In this document: piece after piece, positions 43,505 through 54,003 of the stretch | Layout: the number at the start of each line of letters is the position of its first letter | Numbering within the stretch: position 1 is the first letter of the stretch | DNA from: Veronia pacifica | Lineage (GTDB): Bacteria; Pseudomonadota; Gammaproteobacteria; Enterobacterales; Vibrionaceae | Assembly (NCBI RefSeq): GCF_001707825.1 | Contig: NZ_LYBM01000007.1 | Coordinates: forward strand, 1 to 64,000 | Reading direction: 5' to 3' | Length of the DNA: 64,000 bases | The notes under the pieces: model-generated | Databases searched by the model: none | What the model saw: only the letters and a program-made list of their open reading frames with translations | What the model was told of the DNA's origin: nothing | Program-made: the position numbers and the translations under genes

Positions 43505-46500
43505 ATGCAGAGATCAAATCTACTGTTGATGAATTTTTTTGTAACACTAAACCTACTTATTTATTTATTAAGTCATTCATCCAAAGCAGAGGAAATTTCT
43601 TACAAGAAAAATATCCTTCACTCCGACACTAAAGTAATCAAAAAGCTTGAGGCTACCACTGATAACCCAGATGAGCAGAAGTATATTTTTGCGGGACCAT
43701 TTGATTCTTCCGGCAATAGCGGGAGTGATCAACTCCCCGAGATACCTGCGATATACAGGAATGTGTCAGGGATTATAAGTGCGGAGTTTTCACGACCACA
43801 TTTGCCTGTTGCCCGAATGTCCAGAGATGGGCGAATTGCAATTATCGCAACAAAAGCTTACGCGGTTAAACCCACGGCTGTAAAAGCTTCGATAGTTGAC
43901 CAGCCAAGAGGCGCAATTGCCGATTTCGTTGACTTTGAGCAGGGTAAACCTTTGCCATATAAAGTAGTTGAAACGTCAATCTGTGAGCCTGCAGAGGGGC
44001 ACCCTGTTTCAGGCCGTAAAAATCCATATACATGTGGAAGTGGTGGCAATGATGACTGCTACGACCTCCACATTGTCACTCAGCGGCCAAGAAGTGCCAG
44101 TGAACCAAATTTAATTTCGTTTCACAGCGTGCCGATGACCTTTCAGGTAGAGAATCCAAAAACAAAAGATGCCCGCATCGTAAAAATCACACGCGGCGAT
44201 TCAACTGTGCGTGATTCCTATTTGACACATGTGACTGTTGAGCCAATGACACCCGCAGACGGGAGGTTATTGGTCACCCGTTCTGAACTGCAGACGTTGA
44301 CTTGGTTTAACGAGAATACCGGACAGTTCGTCAAAGGAAAGAATGTCGATATCGTTTATTCCTATATTGAGGAGCCCCATCAGCCATGTGATGCCAGCCA
44401 GTGGAAAGAATTTAAGCCATTAAGCCATGCGCCTTACGATGAACGCCTTAATAAAAGATACAAGTTTGCAGCGTTCCCATTTCGTGATGCATCAGGGCGA
44501 GTCATTCCCGATGGCGACGATATGCAAGGTTCTTATCCTTGGTTAGATAAAGATGCTATTAACGTAACAATGATGATGGGGACGGAGAGGCTCCATGAAT
44601 TAGACGTAAATGGAAAGGTGATATCTCAACGCTATCCTGCTCGCTGTGTTGTTCCGGGTTGTACCGAACGACAGCTGGCTGATTTTGAAGACCGTTTCAA
44701 TTACACAGGCATGGCTCTGTTTGGTGGCTGGACGCAGGGCAAGGTGGTACTGCTCGACGGCATTCTTAACGAAAGTGACTACAAAATTGGTATTGATGAT
44801 AGCAACCACAATTATGTTTCATTGTATCGACCCGCTTCAGGCTTATATGGCAATGAGAGTGGTGAAGTACATGTGGGGGGAGTGCGGGAAGTCCCAAGCT
44901 TTCCTGCTGAAACGTTTGGCTTTAAGCCCGTTCATTCAGGGCGCCCTGATGGATATTTCTTTGCGACGTTTTTTGACTCGATAGAAAATAGATTTAACTT
45001 TTGGCAACCGCTCAGGCCGGTGACACCAAAAGATGTCTCATGGCTGTCAAGCACAGGACGTCACACAGATGAGTTGGCATTTGATGATTATCTCAATCCT
45101 CATGCATTTATCGTCTCTAATATGGTTGGGCTAATGGACAGGGTCGATATTGACCCCAGAAGTGCACGATTTACTGCTGATTATAAAGATGGTTGGAGTG
45201 TTGGAGAGCTGGCATTTACCCAAGAGGTTCGCCTTCAGAACTCTGCGACAACCTTACCCGAATACTGGCATGTCCCTGTCTCAGGCGAGTTGCACAATGG
45301 CCGACTTGAGCCAGTGGCACTCGGTGGTGTTCGCGGTCGAGGTGTTTGGTTCAACGGAACGGATACTTACATTAGCTATAAAATCAAAGAGCAGCCAAGA
45401 CGGGTAGATGCCTTCCATTGGTACGTGGGGGTTTTTCTGGATCCTCGTACCAAAGTTCAACACTCAGAACAGGCACTGATTGAGTTTCCTGATGGCAGCG
45501 TTATTTCTATTTTTGATCAACAGGAGATTCGTTATCGAGAGCCACAAGGGAATGTGAAGCATAAGTTCGCCTTACCGCGCCCTCTTGAAAGTACTCAATG
45601 GAGCCATATAGGCATGTCCATCGGCCCCGGAGGGTACCGCATCCAACTTTTGCTCAACGGCTTACTTTATGATGACTATGTCAGTGATACGCCGCTTTTT
45701 CAGATGGTGCCCGGAAAACTCCGCGTTGGTTATGCCAAAAATGGTTTGGACGAAAATGAAGCGGTAGGGAGTTTTCACGGCTGGGTTGACGAATTTAAAG
45801 TATTTGCGAGGCGATTTACTCCGGAAGTTGCGTGTAATCATGCACATGGAACTCTCATTGGTCTTCCCGCAAATTACAGTGGTCCGTGGAAAGCAACCGC
45901 GGCGGATTACCCAGCCAGCACTCACAGGGTAATGGACGGTGAGATGCGGATGCGTGGTGAGGAAACCTACCCATCATACGCCTGTTATCTTGATAACAGC
46001 TGGGATTACGCGGCGCACATGATGAATCTTCCTGAAGGAACAATTGGCTTGCGTGAGGCCGTTAACTTTCCCGAGGGCCCCGTCTATTATGACCAGCCTC
46101 GCCCCGACTCAGTGTTCAATTCTTTTTGTCTTGATTGTCACCACAAACAGGCTCCAATAGGCTTATCGTTAAATGCCCTGAGGTTTGACCCCAACTTGTT
46201 GGCTCAAGACGATCCCCGCCGACAACCGATGCAACCGCCTGCTCTGATCCGGGGTAATTTACCGGAAGGTTGGCTTAACAATGGCTATCACCGACAGTTG
46301 GAACAACAAGGTATACCTATTGACAGCTTTATTCTTCCATCAGCAAAGAACACCATCTCATCTATTTCAGGCTTTACACTCGTCGATGCAGACACTGGCT
46401 ACGACATTATGCCGCTCGTTGATGGAATGACAATTGACCGTTCATTGTTGCCAACACCGAGGGTCAATATTCGGGCTTTGACGTCGTCGCTGACCAGGCT

Positions 46501-48862
46501 TGTTGAGTTTGATTTTGATGGCGAACAATTTACTGCCGACTCTGCCCCTTTTGCCATATTTGGTACAGAAGACGACAACTATCTGGGCCAGCCTCTTCCA
46601 ACCGGATTTCACGTTTTGTCAGCAAAAGTGGCTGACTCATTAACGGAGTTCGACGACAAGCTCAACGAGATCTCTTTCACTGTCATAGGTGAACTGGCCA
46701 ACCCAGAAACGGGTGTTGACCCGGTGTATGTCGAACTGCCGGAGGCAGAGAATGTTGTTGAGACATTTGCTCTCAGATTAAGTGATGTTTTTGAGTCGTT
46801 CATTCCCACGATCACTGACACGCTGCTTGATAGATTTGTAACGTCGGCAAAGGCCTGGATAGAGGAACTGATTGAACGTTTTATTGACTTTCTTGAGTTT
46901 GAAAACAGAGATGAGTCAGGCCTTAGTATTAGTATCCGACAGGCTGTAAAGTACGACGATGAGATATTTATTTCGGGTGTTGTTACTGGACCACATACCG
47001 GAAACATGATGATAAATGGCGAATCAGCGCAATTGGAGAATGGCAGATTCGACTTCAAAACAGCACGTCATAAGATCGATACTGGGTCGGTCAGTGATGA
47101 AGCGCAGCAGATTCAGCCCTCGTTGGCCTATGATCTAGAGGTTGAATCAGCCAACGGCGGCTCGTATCAGACAACGATACTGTTTGAAAATCAGGTTATA
47201 AAAAAAGGGGCGGCATTCAGGCTGGATAATGAGTCTGAGTTGTTTACCCGGTTGGCAGACAGTATCGCTGGGAAGGCTATCCCTCAGGTTGTATCTGGAC
47301 TCAACAATCTTCAATTGGTCAACGTAGATACCCAAATCTTTGAGTTAAGGGCTGACATTAGCAGTATTTCCGCCAATTCGGGAGATGTGGTGTTAGCCAC
47401 CGGGGCACTTTCTAAAGAGAGTATTAACCTCAGAGCAGAGGCTAAGATCAATGACCTTATTCTGAACGGCCAAATTACCCAGCGTTTTTGTATACCGTGG
47501 TTTTGGGGTAACCCTCCTTGCTGGCAGTCGACCAGTGTACTTCGAATGGAAACGGTTATGCATAGCCCCATTAATATTCAAATTATCGAGGGAAGAAAAA
47601 ACAGGGAAATTGTAGAAATAAAATCGGTGTCTGGTTCGGTGTATTTTTCCGATTCAACGCTTTCTGTACTCGGTCTACCAGAATGGATGCTTTCCCCCTT
47701 AGCCGGAGTCATTGAATGGCTGATACGCGAACCCGCACAGGGCCTGGTAGGGGGGCTTGTTACTGCTCAGGCAGAACAGGCTGTAGAAGAACAAATCAGT
47801 CCTATTCTTGCCAAAGTGACGTCCAGTCAGGAGTCTATAGCGGGGTATCCGAGTCACGAAACAGAGGTGAATGCCCTTTTTGGCCCCTTGCTATTGGTGA
47901 GCCAGTACACGCCCAAAGGCGTCAGTTTATCCTTTGAACCAGAGCGGCTGGAAACAACAGGGTCTTCGCTTATCGCAGAGTTTAATCCCAGATTACTTTC
48001 CAGCACTTATGACCAACAAGTTCTGTTTGGCTATCGTGCCGATGTTTCAAAGGGGGCGTCAGAGTCGGCACCTGCGGTGATTGATAATCTGGAAACTGTA
48101 AACAATCGAGATGCGCTTGTTTACATTAAAGGTCAGCAGGTTAATCAGTTCTTATCTGGATTGACACAAGAAGGGTTAATTGACCATAGATATCAGGCAC
48201 AAATTAGCGATATTTTGCGTATTGAAAACCTGATGGATACATTTATCGAGCAAGAGAAAACGAGCTCTCAATCAAGCGGTTCCATGGCAGGTATTGAGGA
48301 TCAGTCAGAGGCAGTGAATCAAGTCAGCGAAATTCTTCATGAGCACATCTTAAAAATGCAGACTGAAATAAATGGTCTTGGACAGCCTGTTGTCATTGAC
48401 GCCGAGGTGATCAGTTCTCCATACCTGCTGATGCCAGAGGGTGATGAGGTCATGCGAATTGCCTTTGATAACGTACTGATCACTCTAGGACTCGACCAAG
48501 GCGAGTTGAAGGGCGATAAAGAACTGTTCAGTGTTTCAGTCGATATGCAGGCAGCGATAGACTTGAAGTATGCGGGTGAACAGGAATTACCGACGTTGAG
48601 CATTAGTGATCTGACATATAACGTTATCGAGCAGACCAACTATAGCTCAGATATTCCGCCAATTGTTGTTGATAAAGTTAGCCAAAAGCTGCTAAGCAAA
48701 GTCCCAGAAGAGTTAATAAACAACATTAAAGATGAATTGAGATTACCGACCAAGTTATTGATGTCTCAATCTGACGACCTGCGAGGGATAAACGGAAACT
48801 GGTTCCGCCCGACGCCAGAATCTACCGATGTCGCCATTGCCTTTGATTTCATTTTTGACTGA
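43505..48862 (+). CDS. Giant secreted protein with LamG-like module and CxxCH motif
   Basis: 1785 residues from ATG 43505 (GGAGA upstream), with a signal peptide (LLLMNFFVTLNLLIYLLS, cleavage near SKAEE). The N-terminal 590 residues include a probable disulphide-rich patch (CEPAEGHP...CGSGGNDDC). Residues about 595-775 look like a LamG/concanavalin-type sandwich (GVWFNGTDTYISYK, WSHIGMSIGPGGYRIQLLLNG, GWVDEFKVF). CLDCHH at 875-879 is a haem c attachment motif. The last 650 residues are rich in long beta stretches (VVSGLNNLQLVNVDTQIFELRAD) with amphipathic helices, perhaps a lipid-binding TULIP-like fold (speculative). It is convergent with the DUF1501/DUF1800 operon. The family is unknown to me; location periplasm or cell surface. 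Confidence 0.75.
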   Translation: MQRSNLLLMNFFVTLNLLIYLLSHSSKAEEISYKKNILHSDTKVIKKLEATTDNPDEQKYIFAGPFDSSGNSGSDQLPEIPAIYRNVSGIISAEFSRPHLPVARMSRDGRIAIIATKAYAVKPTAVKASIVDQPRGAIADFVDFEQGKPLPYKVVETSICEPAEGHPVSGRKNPYTCGSGGNDDCYDLHIVTQRPRSASEPNLISFHSVPMTFQVENPKTKDARIVKITRGDSTVRDSYLTHVTVEPMTPADGRLLVTRSELQTLTWFNENTGQFVKGKNVDIVYSYIEEPHQPCDASQWKEFKPLSHAPYDERLNKRYKFAAFPFRDASGRVIPDGDDMQGSYPWLDKDAINVTMMMGTERLHELDVNGKVISQRYPARCVVPGCTERQLADFEDRFNYTGMALFGGWTQGKVVLLDGILNESDYKIGIDDSNHNYVSLYRPASGLYGNESGEVHVGGVREVPSFPAETFGFKPVHSGRPDGYFFATFFDSIENRFNFWQPLRPVTPKDVSWLSSTGRHTDELAFDDYLNPHAFIVSNMVGLMDRVDIDPRSARFTADYKDGWSVGELAFTQEVRLQNSATTLPEYWHVPVSGELHNGRLEPVALGGVRGRGVWFNGTDTYISYKIKEQPRRVDAFHWYVGVFLDPRTKVQHSEQALIEFPDGSVISIFDQQEIRYREPQGNVKHKFALPRPLESTQWSHIGMSIGPGGYRIQLLLNGLLYDDYVSDTPLFQMVPGKLRVGYAKNGLDENEAVGSFHGWVDEFKVFARRFTPEVACNHAHGTLIGLPANYSGPWKATAADYPASTHRVMDGEMRMRGEETYPSYACYLDNSWDYAAHMMNLPEGTIGLREAVNFPEGPVYYDQPRPDSVFNSFCLDCHHKQAPIGLSLNALRFDPNLLAQDDPRRQPMQPPALIRGNLPEGWLNNGYHRQLEQQGIPIDSFILPSAKNTISSISGFTLVDADTGYDIMPLVDGMTIDRSLLPTPRVNIRALTSSLTRLVEFDFDGEQFTADSAPFAIFGTEDDNYLGQPLPTGFHVLSAKVADSLTEFDDKLNEISFTVIGELANPETGVDPVYVELPEAENVVETFALRLSDVFESFIPTITDTLLDRFVTSAKAWIEELIERFIDFLEFENRDESGLSISIRQAVKYDDEIFISGVVTGPHTGNMMINGESAQLENGRFDFKTARHKIDTGSVSDEAQQIQPSLAYDLEVESANGGSYQTTILFENQVIKKGAAFRLDNESELFTRLADSIAGKAIPQVVSGLNNLQLVNVDTQIFELRADISSISANSGDVVLATGALSKESINLRAEAKINDLILNGQITQRFCIPWFWGNPPCWQSTSVLRMETVMHSPINIQIIEGRKNREIVEIKSVSGSVYFSDSTLSVLGLPEWMLSPLAGVIEWLIREPAQGLVGGLVTAQAEQAVEEQISPILAKVTSSQESIAGYPSHETEVNALFGPLLLVSQYTPKGVSLSFEPERLETTGSSLIAEFNPRLLSSTYDQQVLFGYRADVSKGASESAPAVIDNLETVNNRDALVYIKGQQVNQFLSGLTQEGLIDHRYQAQISDILRIENLMDTFIEQEKTSSQSSGSMAGIEDQSEAVNQVSEILHEHILKMQTEINGLGQPVVIDAEVISSPYLLMPEGDEVMRIAFDNVLITLGLDQGELKGDKELFSVSVDMQAAIDLKYAGEQELPTLSISDLTYNVIEQTNYSSDIPPIVVDKVSQKLLSKVPEELINNIKDELRLPTKLLMSQSDDLRGINGNWFRPTPESTDVAIAFDFIFD

Positions 48863-48906
48863 GTTCTTGCCCCCATTCACTTTATCGAGTGGGGGCATTA
48901 TTTGGC

Positions 48907-49229
48907 ATAAAGCGCAGGTTTCAAAAAGATTTTTGTGGGAATTAAGAGGGTTACATTATCACCTACAATTAGCGACTCCAATGGTTTAGAGCGAGCAACA
49001 CTGACGATTAGAAATATCAACCCACTATGTCTGATGACAAAAGGGCTATTATGCATTCCCCAGCAGCAAGGAAACATCGCAATGGAGGAGACTACTTTGT
49101 ATTACTCGATATAAAGAATAGCCTCTACACTTTTATCAATCATATGCCCTGTGATAGGCCATAGGTCAGGTGCGAATTCCTCGATATATGACTTTCTTGC
49201 TCTCACTTTTTCCGCGGCTATGTCAGTTC
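48907..49229 (-). repeat. Diverged direct repeat, copy 2 (pair with 42255-42577)
   Basis: Begins 45 bases after the stop codon of the giant gene and aligns with copy 1 throughout, including the non-coding part beyond the HD-gene stop codon. The unit between the two copies is 6.3 kb and contains only the giant gene, its upstream region and a short extra piece of HD-hydrolase remnant (42578-42717). Confidence 0.8.
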
Positions 49230-49230
49230 A
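49102..49230 (-). pseudogene. HD-domain hydrolase C-terminal fragment, copy 2
   Basis: The minus-strand reading DIAAEKVRARKSYIEEF then APDLWPITGHMIDKSVEA to LYIE and stop is the same C-terminal tail as at 42452, here without the frameshift but shorter. Upstream of DIAAE the frame meets a stop and similarity is lost. Confidence 0.6.
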
Positions 49231-49252
49231 CATTGTATGTATGAATCGGAAT

Positions 49253-49283
49253 AAAAAGGCCGCTCCCATATCAGAGAACGGCC
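49253..49283 (-). terminator. Terminator of the DUF1800-DUF1501 operon
   Basis: 10-bp stem (GGCCG...CGGCC outer part, two G-T pairs inside) with a 6-nt loop, followed on the minus strand by five T; 17 bases after the DUF1501 stop codon. Confidence 0.75.
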
Positions 49284-49299
49284 AATGTCACTCGCCTTA

Positions 49300-50817
49300 T
49301 CAGCTTTTCAGGAAGTCCCAATAGAGAGGGTGGGGCTCTGTCATCGTCTCTCCACCGTCGTCGGTGTAAGCTACTTCTGGTCTGGGAACAACTAATTCAT
49401 CGAATGTAAATTCACTGCCTTCTATCATTACATCGTCAAAATTTTTGAGTTCCGGGAAAACGGTATTTAATTGCTCTTCATTACAGCCCAGCCAGCGACT
49501 AACTGTTGCATTCACCTGGTCGCTACATACAGTAGGGATCACGCGTTGTGTATCTGTGACATTTCTCCCTTTTTTTCCAACCTCAGGCCATACCCCAACA
49601 GCTGTGTTTGGATACATGAAGTTATCTCTATGAGTGAAAACCAATTGATGGCCACCCCAACCATGATCGGTACCATTATCATTTGGTGACAAACGTCTGC
49701 CAAAATCAGACATCGTTGTCGTGACAACGTTTTTCATTAAGTTTTCATCTTCAAGCTTTTTGAGAAAATAGTCGAGACCTTCAGCAAGCGTGGTTAACAA
49801 CTCAGGGTGGCGTTCTTTCATATTTCCATGCGTATCAAAACCGCCCATGTTGATGAAGAACACTTGTCTTTCGTAGCCGAGATCACCTTTTGCATTTTCG
49901 CGGTTCGCTTTCATCAGTGCGATGACTGATTCGAAGTTGGCAATCATGTCGCTATCGTCATACTCCAAGTCATCCGGGTCTGAATAATCGCCTGTCAACT
50001 CTTTAAGTCGTGCGTTGTTGAATTCACTGTCTCTCATACTTTCGCTGACGGTGCGAGAGTAAAGATTACTGTAATGTCTTTTTCTTTTATTAAGGTGCTC
50101 TTCATAAGATTCTTTAAGACGGTCGGCCCCTTTGTAACCTTCAAGTTGATTTTGCTTAACCCCCACCTCACTGCTTTTGGTGCTTGCTTTATAGGCTATC
50201 GGATTGTAGCGATCGCCCCGGAGTGCATTAATGCTGGGGATACCGAAGCTAGGTGATAAAGCTCTTGCACTACTGCCTTCTAGGTCAAAATTATCGAGGA
50301 TCCGACCTATCCAGCCATTTTTGTTGACGACATCCATACCGTGATACCAGTATTTACGCTGCGAGTTATGAGAATGCAGTTGTTTTGGCTTCGCTACATA
50401 GTCATAGTTGTTTCTGTCTGTTGGCTGAATAAGCGGGCCGCTGTTGAGAATAATGCTGGCATCCCCCTTTTTGAAATAAGGCTTAAGGGCGACCAGGTGT
50501 TTATTCAGATAAAGATCGTCGAGTGAGAGAACACTACCACTACTTGATGGATAGATGCCTTTGCACTGACTATTAAAAATCTCTTTTCTACCTAAGGCGA
50601 CGGTTCCACGAACCTTTCTATATGCCTTCCACTCAGCAGTGCCCGGTGCGGGCAGCACAGTGTTGAAAGCATCATTACCACCGTTGAGAAAGACGACAAC
50701 CAAAGCTTTATAGTCATCAGGAGTGATTGATGCATTGGCTTGCGCTACTCTGGAAAACGCAGAAGCAACTGCGACGGCAGAAGATGTCTTAATAAATGCT
50801 CGTCTTGAAATTTTCAT
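49300..50817 (-). CDS. DUF1501 family Tat-exported protein
   Basis: 505 residues. The twin-arginine signal SRRAFIKTSSAVAVASAFS is at residues 4-22, so it is exported folded. The DUF1501 core resembles alkaline phosphatase/sulfatase folds: VVVFLNGGNDAFNTVLP, FFINMGGFDTHGNM, TMSDFGRRLSPNDNGTDHGW and GHQLVF with several Asp/His that could bind metal. The role is unknown; the family nearly always travels with DUF1800. Its ATG overlaps the DUF1800 stop codon by 4 bases. Confidence 0.92.
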   Translation of the reverse strand: MKISRRAFIKTSSAVAVASAFSRVAQANASITPDDYKALVVVFLNGGNDAFNTVLPAPGTAEWKAYRKVRGTVALGRKEIFNSQCKGIYPSSSGSVLSLDDLYLNKHLVALKPYFKKGDASIILNSGPLIQPTDRNNYDYVAKPKQLHSHNSQRKYWYHGMDVVNKNGWIGRILDNFDLEGSSARALSPSFGIPSINALRGDRYNPIAYKASTKSSEVGVKQNQLEGYKGADRLKESYEEHLNKRKRHYSNLYSRTVSESMRDSEFNNARLKELTGDYSDPDDLEYDDSDMIANFESVIALMKANRENAKGDLGYERQVFFINMGGFDTHGNMKERHPELLTTLAEGLDYFLKKLEDENLMKNVVTTTMSDFGRRLSPNDNGTDHGWGGHQLVFTHRDNFMYPNTAVGVWPEVGKKGRNVTDTQRVIPTVCSDQVNATVSRWLGCNEEQLNTVFPELKNFDDVMIEGSEFTFDELVVPRPEVAYTDDGGETMTEPHPLYWDFLKS

Positions 50818-52544
50818 ACGTCACCTCCCGCTTCCATCAACTCAATAAGTTCTTTGGATTCTTTCTTCCAAATATTCCAGTTAACCACTTCGTGTTCAAA
50901 GGTCTGAAATTCAGGTGAAATTATCGATAGGTAGAGAACCTCTTTTATCAACGCCGCTCTTGTCACTTCATCTTGTGATTTCTGCGCTCTTTCGATATGC
51001 CTCGTAAGTCTATTCCTCAAAGAAAAACTCATTGTGCCCATAAAAAATCGTTTCTCGATAAGATCAAGAAACGGACCTGATTCCCAGTTATTCTCCTCAT
51101 CAACATCAAGCGCCTTTTTAAACGGTTTGATGTCCCAGCCTGGAGAATTATTGTTTCTATAATTCTTTTCGTAAGTGGTGACTAATTTCCAACATAGATT
51201 TTCGTAGCGTTTTACACTGATAACACCCAGTAACTCAGCTTCAGGCGCAATAAGTTTTTTATTCGTTACCTCGCCTTTCGGTGCGAAATCTGGCTCGAAA
51301 AAATTAAAGACAGTGGGTGAGCCATAAAAAGATTGACCAATTCCCGCCATATTGAGGCCTTTATATCGCTCTGTTTCTTTGGCGTATGTCATACCTAAGG
51401 AGCGGCACGCATTCGTCACGCACATAAGAGGCTCTTTCACTTTGCCAAATCTGTCATTCTCTGCACTTCTTCTGTAGCGAGGTCCAATGTCTAAAAGGGC
51501 ATCATCATGCAATAAAATCGCACTGACTACGGCGAATAGGTCGCCTTTGGTGTCGACAAAAACGTTTGCAATGTCTTCAACAAACTTCGTTCTTGGATTG
51601 CTTTGAACCAGCATTTTAATAAGTGCTTTTGAAATAAAAGGTGCGGTGTTGGGATGCTCGCATAGTATGTCCAATACATGGTTTAGATCCTGATTTGCAT
51701 TCCCGCCGGGGATTTCTTTGCCAAGTATCACTTTGCTACCCGTGTCATGGAGGCTCGCTTTCGCTTTCAGCGGCTTGTGATTCCATATCGATTCGTCGTA
51801 TGAACCTCCTCTCCATCCAGTCAATGCGCGCGCCATCTCTTCCACATCTTTCTGGGTATAAGTTTCCACTGCAACGCCGCCTTTGGTGAGAACACTTCCG
51901 TCCATCTTGAGTTTCACAAGACCTATGGTGAATAGCTGCATAACCTCGCGGGCATAATTTTCGTCAGGAAACGTACCCTTTTCCTCGTTTGCTTTTGAAC
52001 TTGAGTTCAGGCCGAGCATTTGGCCCATTGTCGGGTGGAGGGTGACATGTTTAAGAAGGTCTCTGAATGATCCCAGACTATGCTCAACGAGCATATCGTG
52101 GTAAGCAGCTAAAAAACGGTATCTGACGGTAACTCCGCGGCTGATGCCGGGTCCGGAAACAACAAAAATCTGGCTGAGGGCAAACGCGACGCGTTGACGA
52201 AGTTGATCGGGGGCATCAAGGGCGGTTTGCCATAGCAGTCCTTCAAAACTTTTTTTGTCAATCGTCTTACATATTTTCATTTTCCTTTTTTCTTTTGGGT
52301 GGTCACAATATAGGTCAGTAAATATATGCGCTCTTTCCGATATAACCGTTTTTTCCTCATCTCTTTGGGTATTAAGCCATTCTTGTAAACCCACTTTTTC
52401 TACTTTATCTACCAATTCTTCTGTGTATCCGTATGTTGCTCGGTTTAAAAAGCGTCTTATGATGTTTCGATATTCCTCTTTATGACTGTCTTTATTCTGT
52501 AATATATATTGGGCAACCTGCCCGTAAAGTTTATACTCCGACAT
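50814..52544 (-). CDS. DUF1800 family protein
   Basis: 576 residues from ATG 52544 (GGAAG upstream). Typical DUF1800 segments: RRFLNRATYGYTEELVDKV, WQTALDAPDQLRQRVAFALSQIFVVS, FPDENYAREVMQLFTIGL, YTQKDVEEMARALTGW, HPNTAPFISKALIKMLVQSNP and FNFFEPDFAP. Mostly alpha-helical. I see no signal peptide, unlike the DUF1501 partner. Function unknown; the pair is widespread in marine and polymer-degrading bacteria. Confidence 0.9.
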   Translation of the reverse strand: MSEYKLYGQVAQYILQNKDSHKEEYRNIIRRFLNRATYGYTEELVDKVEKVGLQEWLNTQRDEEKTVISERAHIFTDLYCDHPKEKRKMKICKTIDKKSFEGLLWQTALDAPDQLRQRVAFALSQIFVVSGPGISRGVTVRYRFLAAYHDMLVEHSLGSFRDLLKHVTLHPTMGQMLGLNSSSKANEEKGTFPDENYAREVMQLFTIGLVKLKMDGSVLTKGGVAVETYTQKDVEEMARALTGWRGGSYDESIWNHKPLKAKASLHDTGSKVILGKEIPGGNANQDLNHVLDILCEHPNTAPFISKALIKMLVQSNPRTKFVEDIANVFVDTKGDLFAVVSAILLHDDALLDIGPRYRRSAENDRFGKVKEPLMCVTNACRSLGMTYAKETERYKGLNMAGIGQSFYGSPTVFNFFEPDFAPKGEVTNKKLIAPEAELLGVISVKRYENLCWKLVTTYEKNYRNNNSPGWDIKPFKKALDVDEENNWESGPFLDLIEKRFFMGTMSFSLRNRLTRHIERAQKSQDEVTRAALIKEVLYLSIISPEFQTFEHEVVNWNIWKKESKELIELMEAGGDV

Positions 52545-53341
52545 TTTCACTTCCTTATACGTAAGGCCTTGCGTCACGTTTATTTATCAACCGGTATATG
52601 GATATTTTTACTTTTATTTTTCTAGTTACACTGCTTATCAAATCATGCAGTCTTCTTTAAATGATAGATGTTTATTTTTTAAACAGGTGTGAATATTCGC
52701 TTTTAATGAAATAAAAGTAAACTATTGAAATTAGTGTCTTATTTTTGATTATCAGTATAAGTGATTTTTATAAAACTTAATGCTTATATCTATGACTGGG
52801 TTGTTAATTAAAAACTAAGGCAGATATAAATGAGATGTCTACATCGACTCTGAGAAAAATAAGTTGCTATATCACTGACAATTAATAATCTATCCGTATG
52901 CAATAATCAATAAACTATTTAAAAAGCGTTGAATTGGTGTCATTGAGAAGCATCGACCAGTTCAAATCTCCGTTATATTTTTTACTATACCTTGAGAGCT
53001 GTGCTTGCTTCACTCAGTAGACACCTCGCTTTCAGAGTGACTGATAGCTTTCTTTATCAGCGCAACCTCTACCAACAACGTATTCCAGCCAGGTAAGCCG
53101 CTCGAATATTAGTTAATTTCAAGCGATAAAATTGAAACCAATATATACATTTTTTTTGTCGAATCCTTCTCACATGGCCACTGAATAAATTATTTTAAAT
53201 TAATGCTTTACCTCATGTTAGGTTAAGGTTTTATAGTCTCTTCATCAGCTAGCGGGTCACCTGGAAAAAAGGAAATGTAAATCTTGTTTATAGATTGTTT
53301 GACCTCAGCTTTGTATGACTGTAAATCGAGAGGTAATGATA
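52545..53341. other. AT-rich gap, about 800 bp
   Basis: Promoter region of the DUF1800 operon at one end. Low-complexity A/T-rich sequence with no frame, RNA or palindrome I can support. Confidence 0.4.
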
Positions 53342-53761
53342 ATGAGATTAGAGCACGTAAATCTGGTAGTTCGAGATATTGAGAAGACACTACACTTTTA
53401 TCAAACTATTTTTCCTGAATGGAAAGTGCGAGCTGAAGGGCGAGGTACGTGGTTAGATAAGCCAAGACAGTGGATTCATTTCGGTGATGATTACCACTAC
53501 ATTGCTTTCAGTGATAATGGAGAGGGGGAAAACAGAGATCTCTCCGGGCATCAGACAGGATTAGGACATTTTGCATATGTCACAGACGACATGGATGGAC
53601 TTATTCTCCGCTTGACGAGAGCTGGGTATAGCATTGATAAGGTAGGCGTAGAAAATCCATTTCGAAGAAATATATACCTTGTTGACCCTAATGGCTTTGA
53701 GGTTGAGTTTGTTCAGTATTTCAGCGAGAAACCTGAGGAGAGAAATAATACACTTACTTAG
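53342..53761 (+). CDS. VOC (glyoxalase/bleomycin resistance) family protein
   Basis: 139 residues from ATG 53342 (GAGAGG 8 bases upstream). Two beta-alpha-beta-beta-beta modules: MRLEHVNLVVRDIEKTLHFYQ and GLGHFAYVTDDMDGLILRL; metal-ligand candidates are His5, a Glu/His in the middle strands and Glu in DPNGFEVEFVQ. Members include glyoxalase I, dioxygenases and antibiotic-binding proteins; no specific one can be chosen. Confidence 0.88.
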   Translation: MRLEHVNLVVRDIEKTLHFYQTIFPEWKVRAEGRGTWLDKPRQWIHFGDDYHYIAFSDNGEGENRDLSGHQTGLGHFAYVTDDMDGLILRLTRAGYSIDKVGVENPFRRNIYLVDPNGFEVEFVQYFSEKPEERNNTLT

Positions 53762-54003
53762 CTCTAATTTATGTATTTTGTTTTACGATTTCTGTGGAAA
53801 ACTTAAAGGTTAAACTTTATTTATATTGGTGCTCAAACCATTTAATTGCTTATTTTATAATGCTGGACTGTTAAATTGTCTAGGTGTTAGCTAAATAGTT
53901 TGAGCTCATATTTTTTTGGCGGCTAATTTTTATCTGTGTAAACTTCGAATAGATATAATGACCTTAGTATTTCTCTAAAGCAGATTTCATCCTACATAGT
54001 GAG

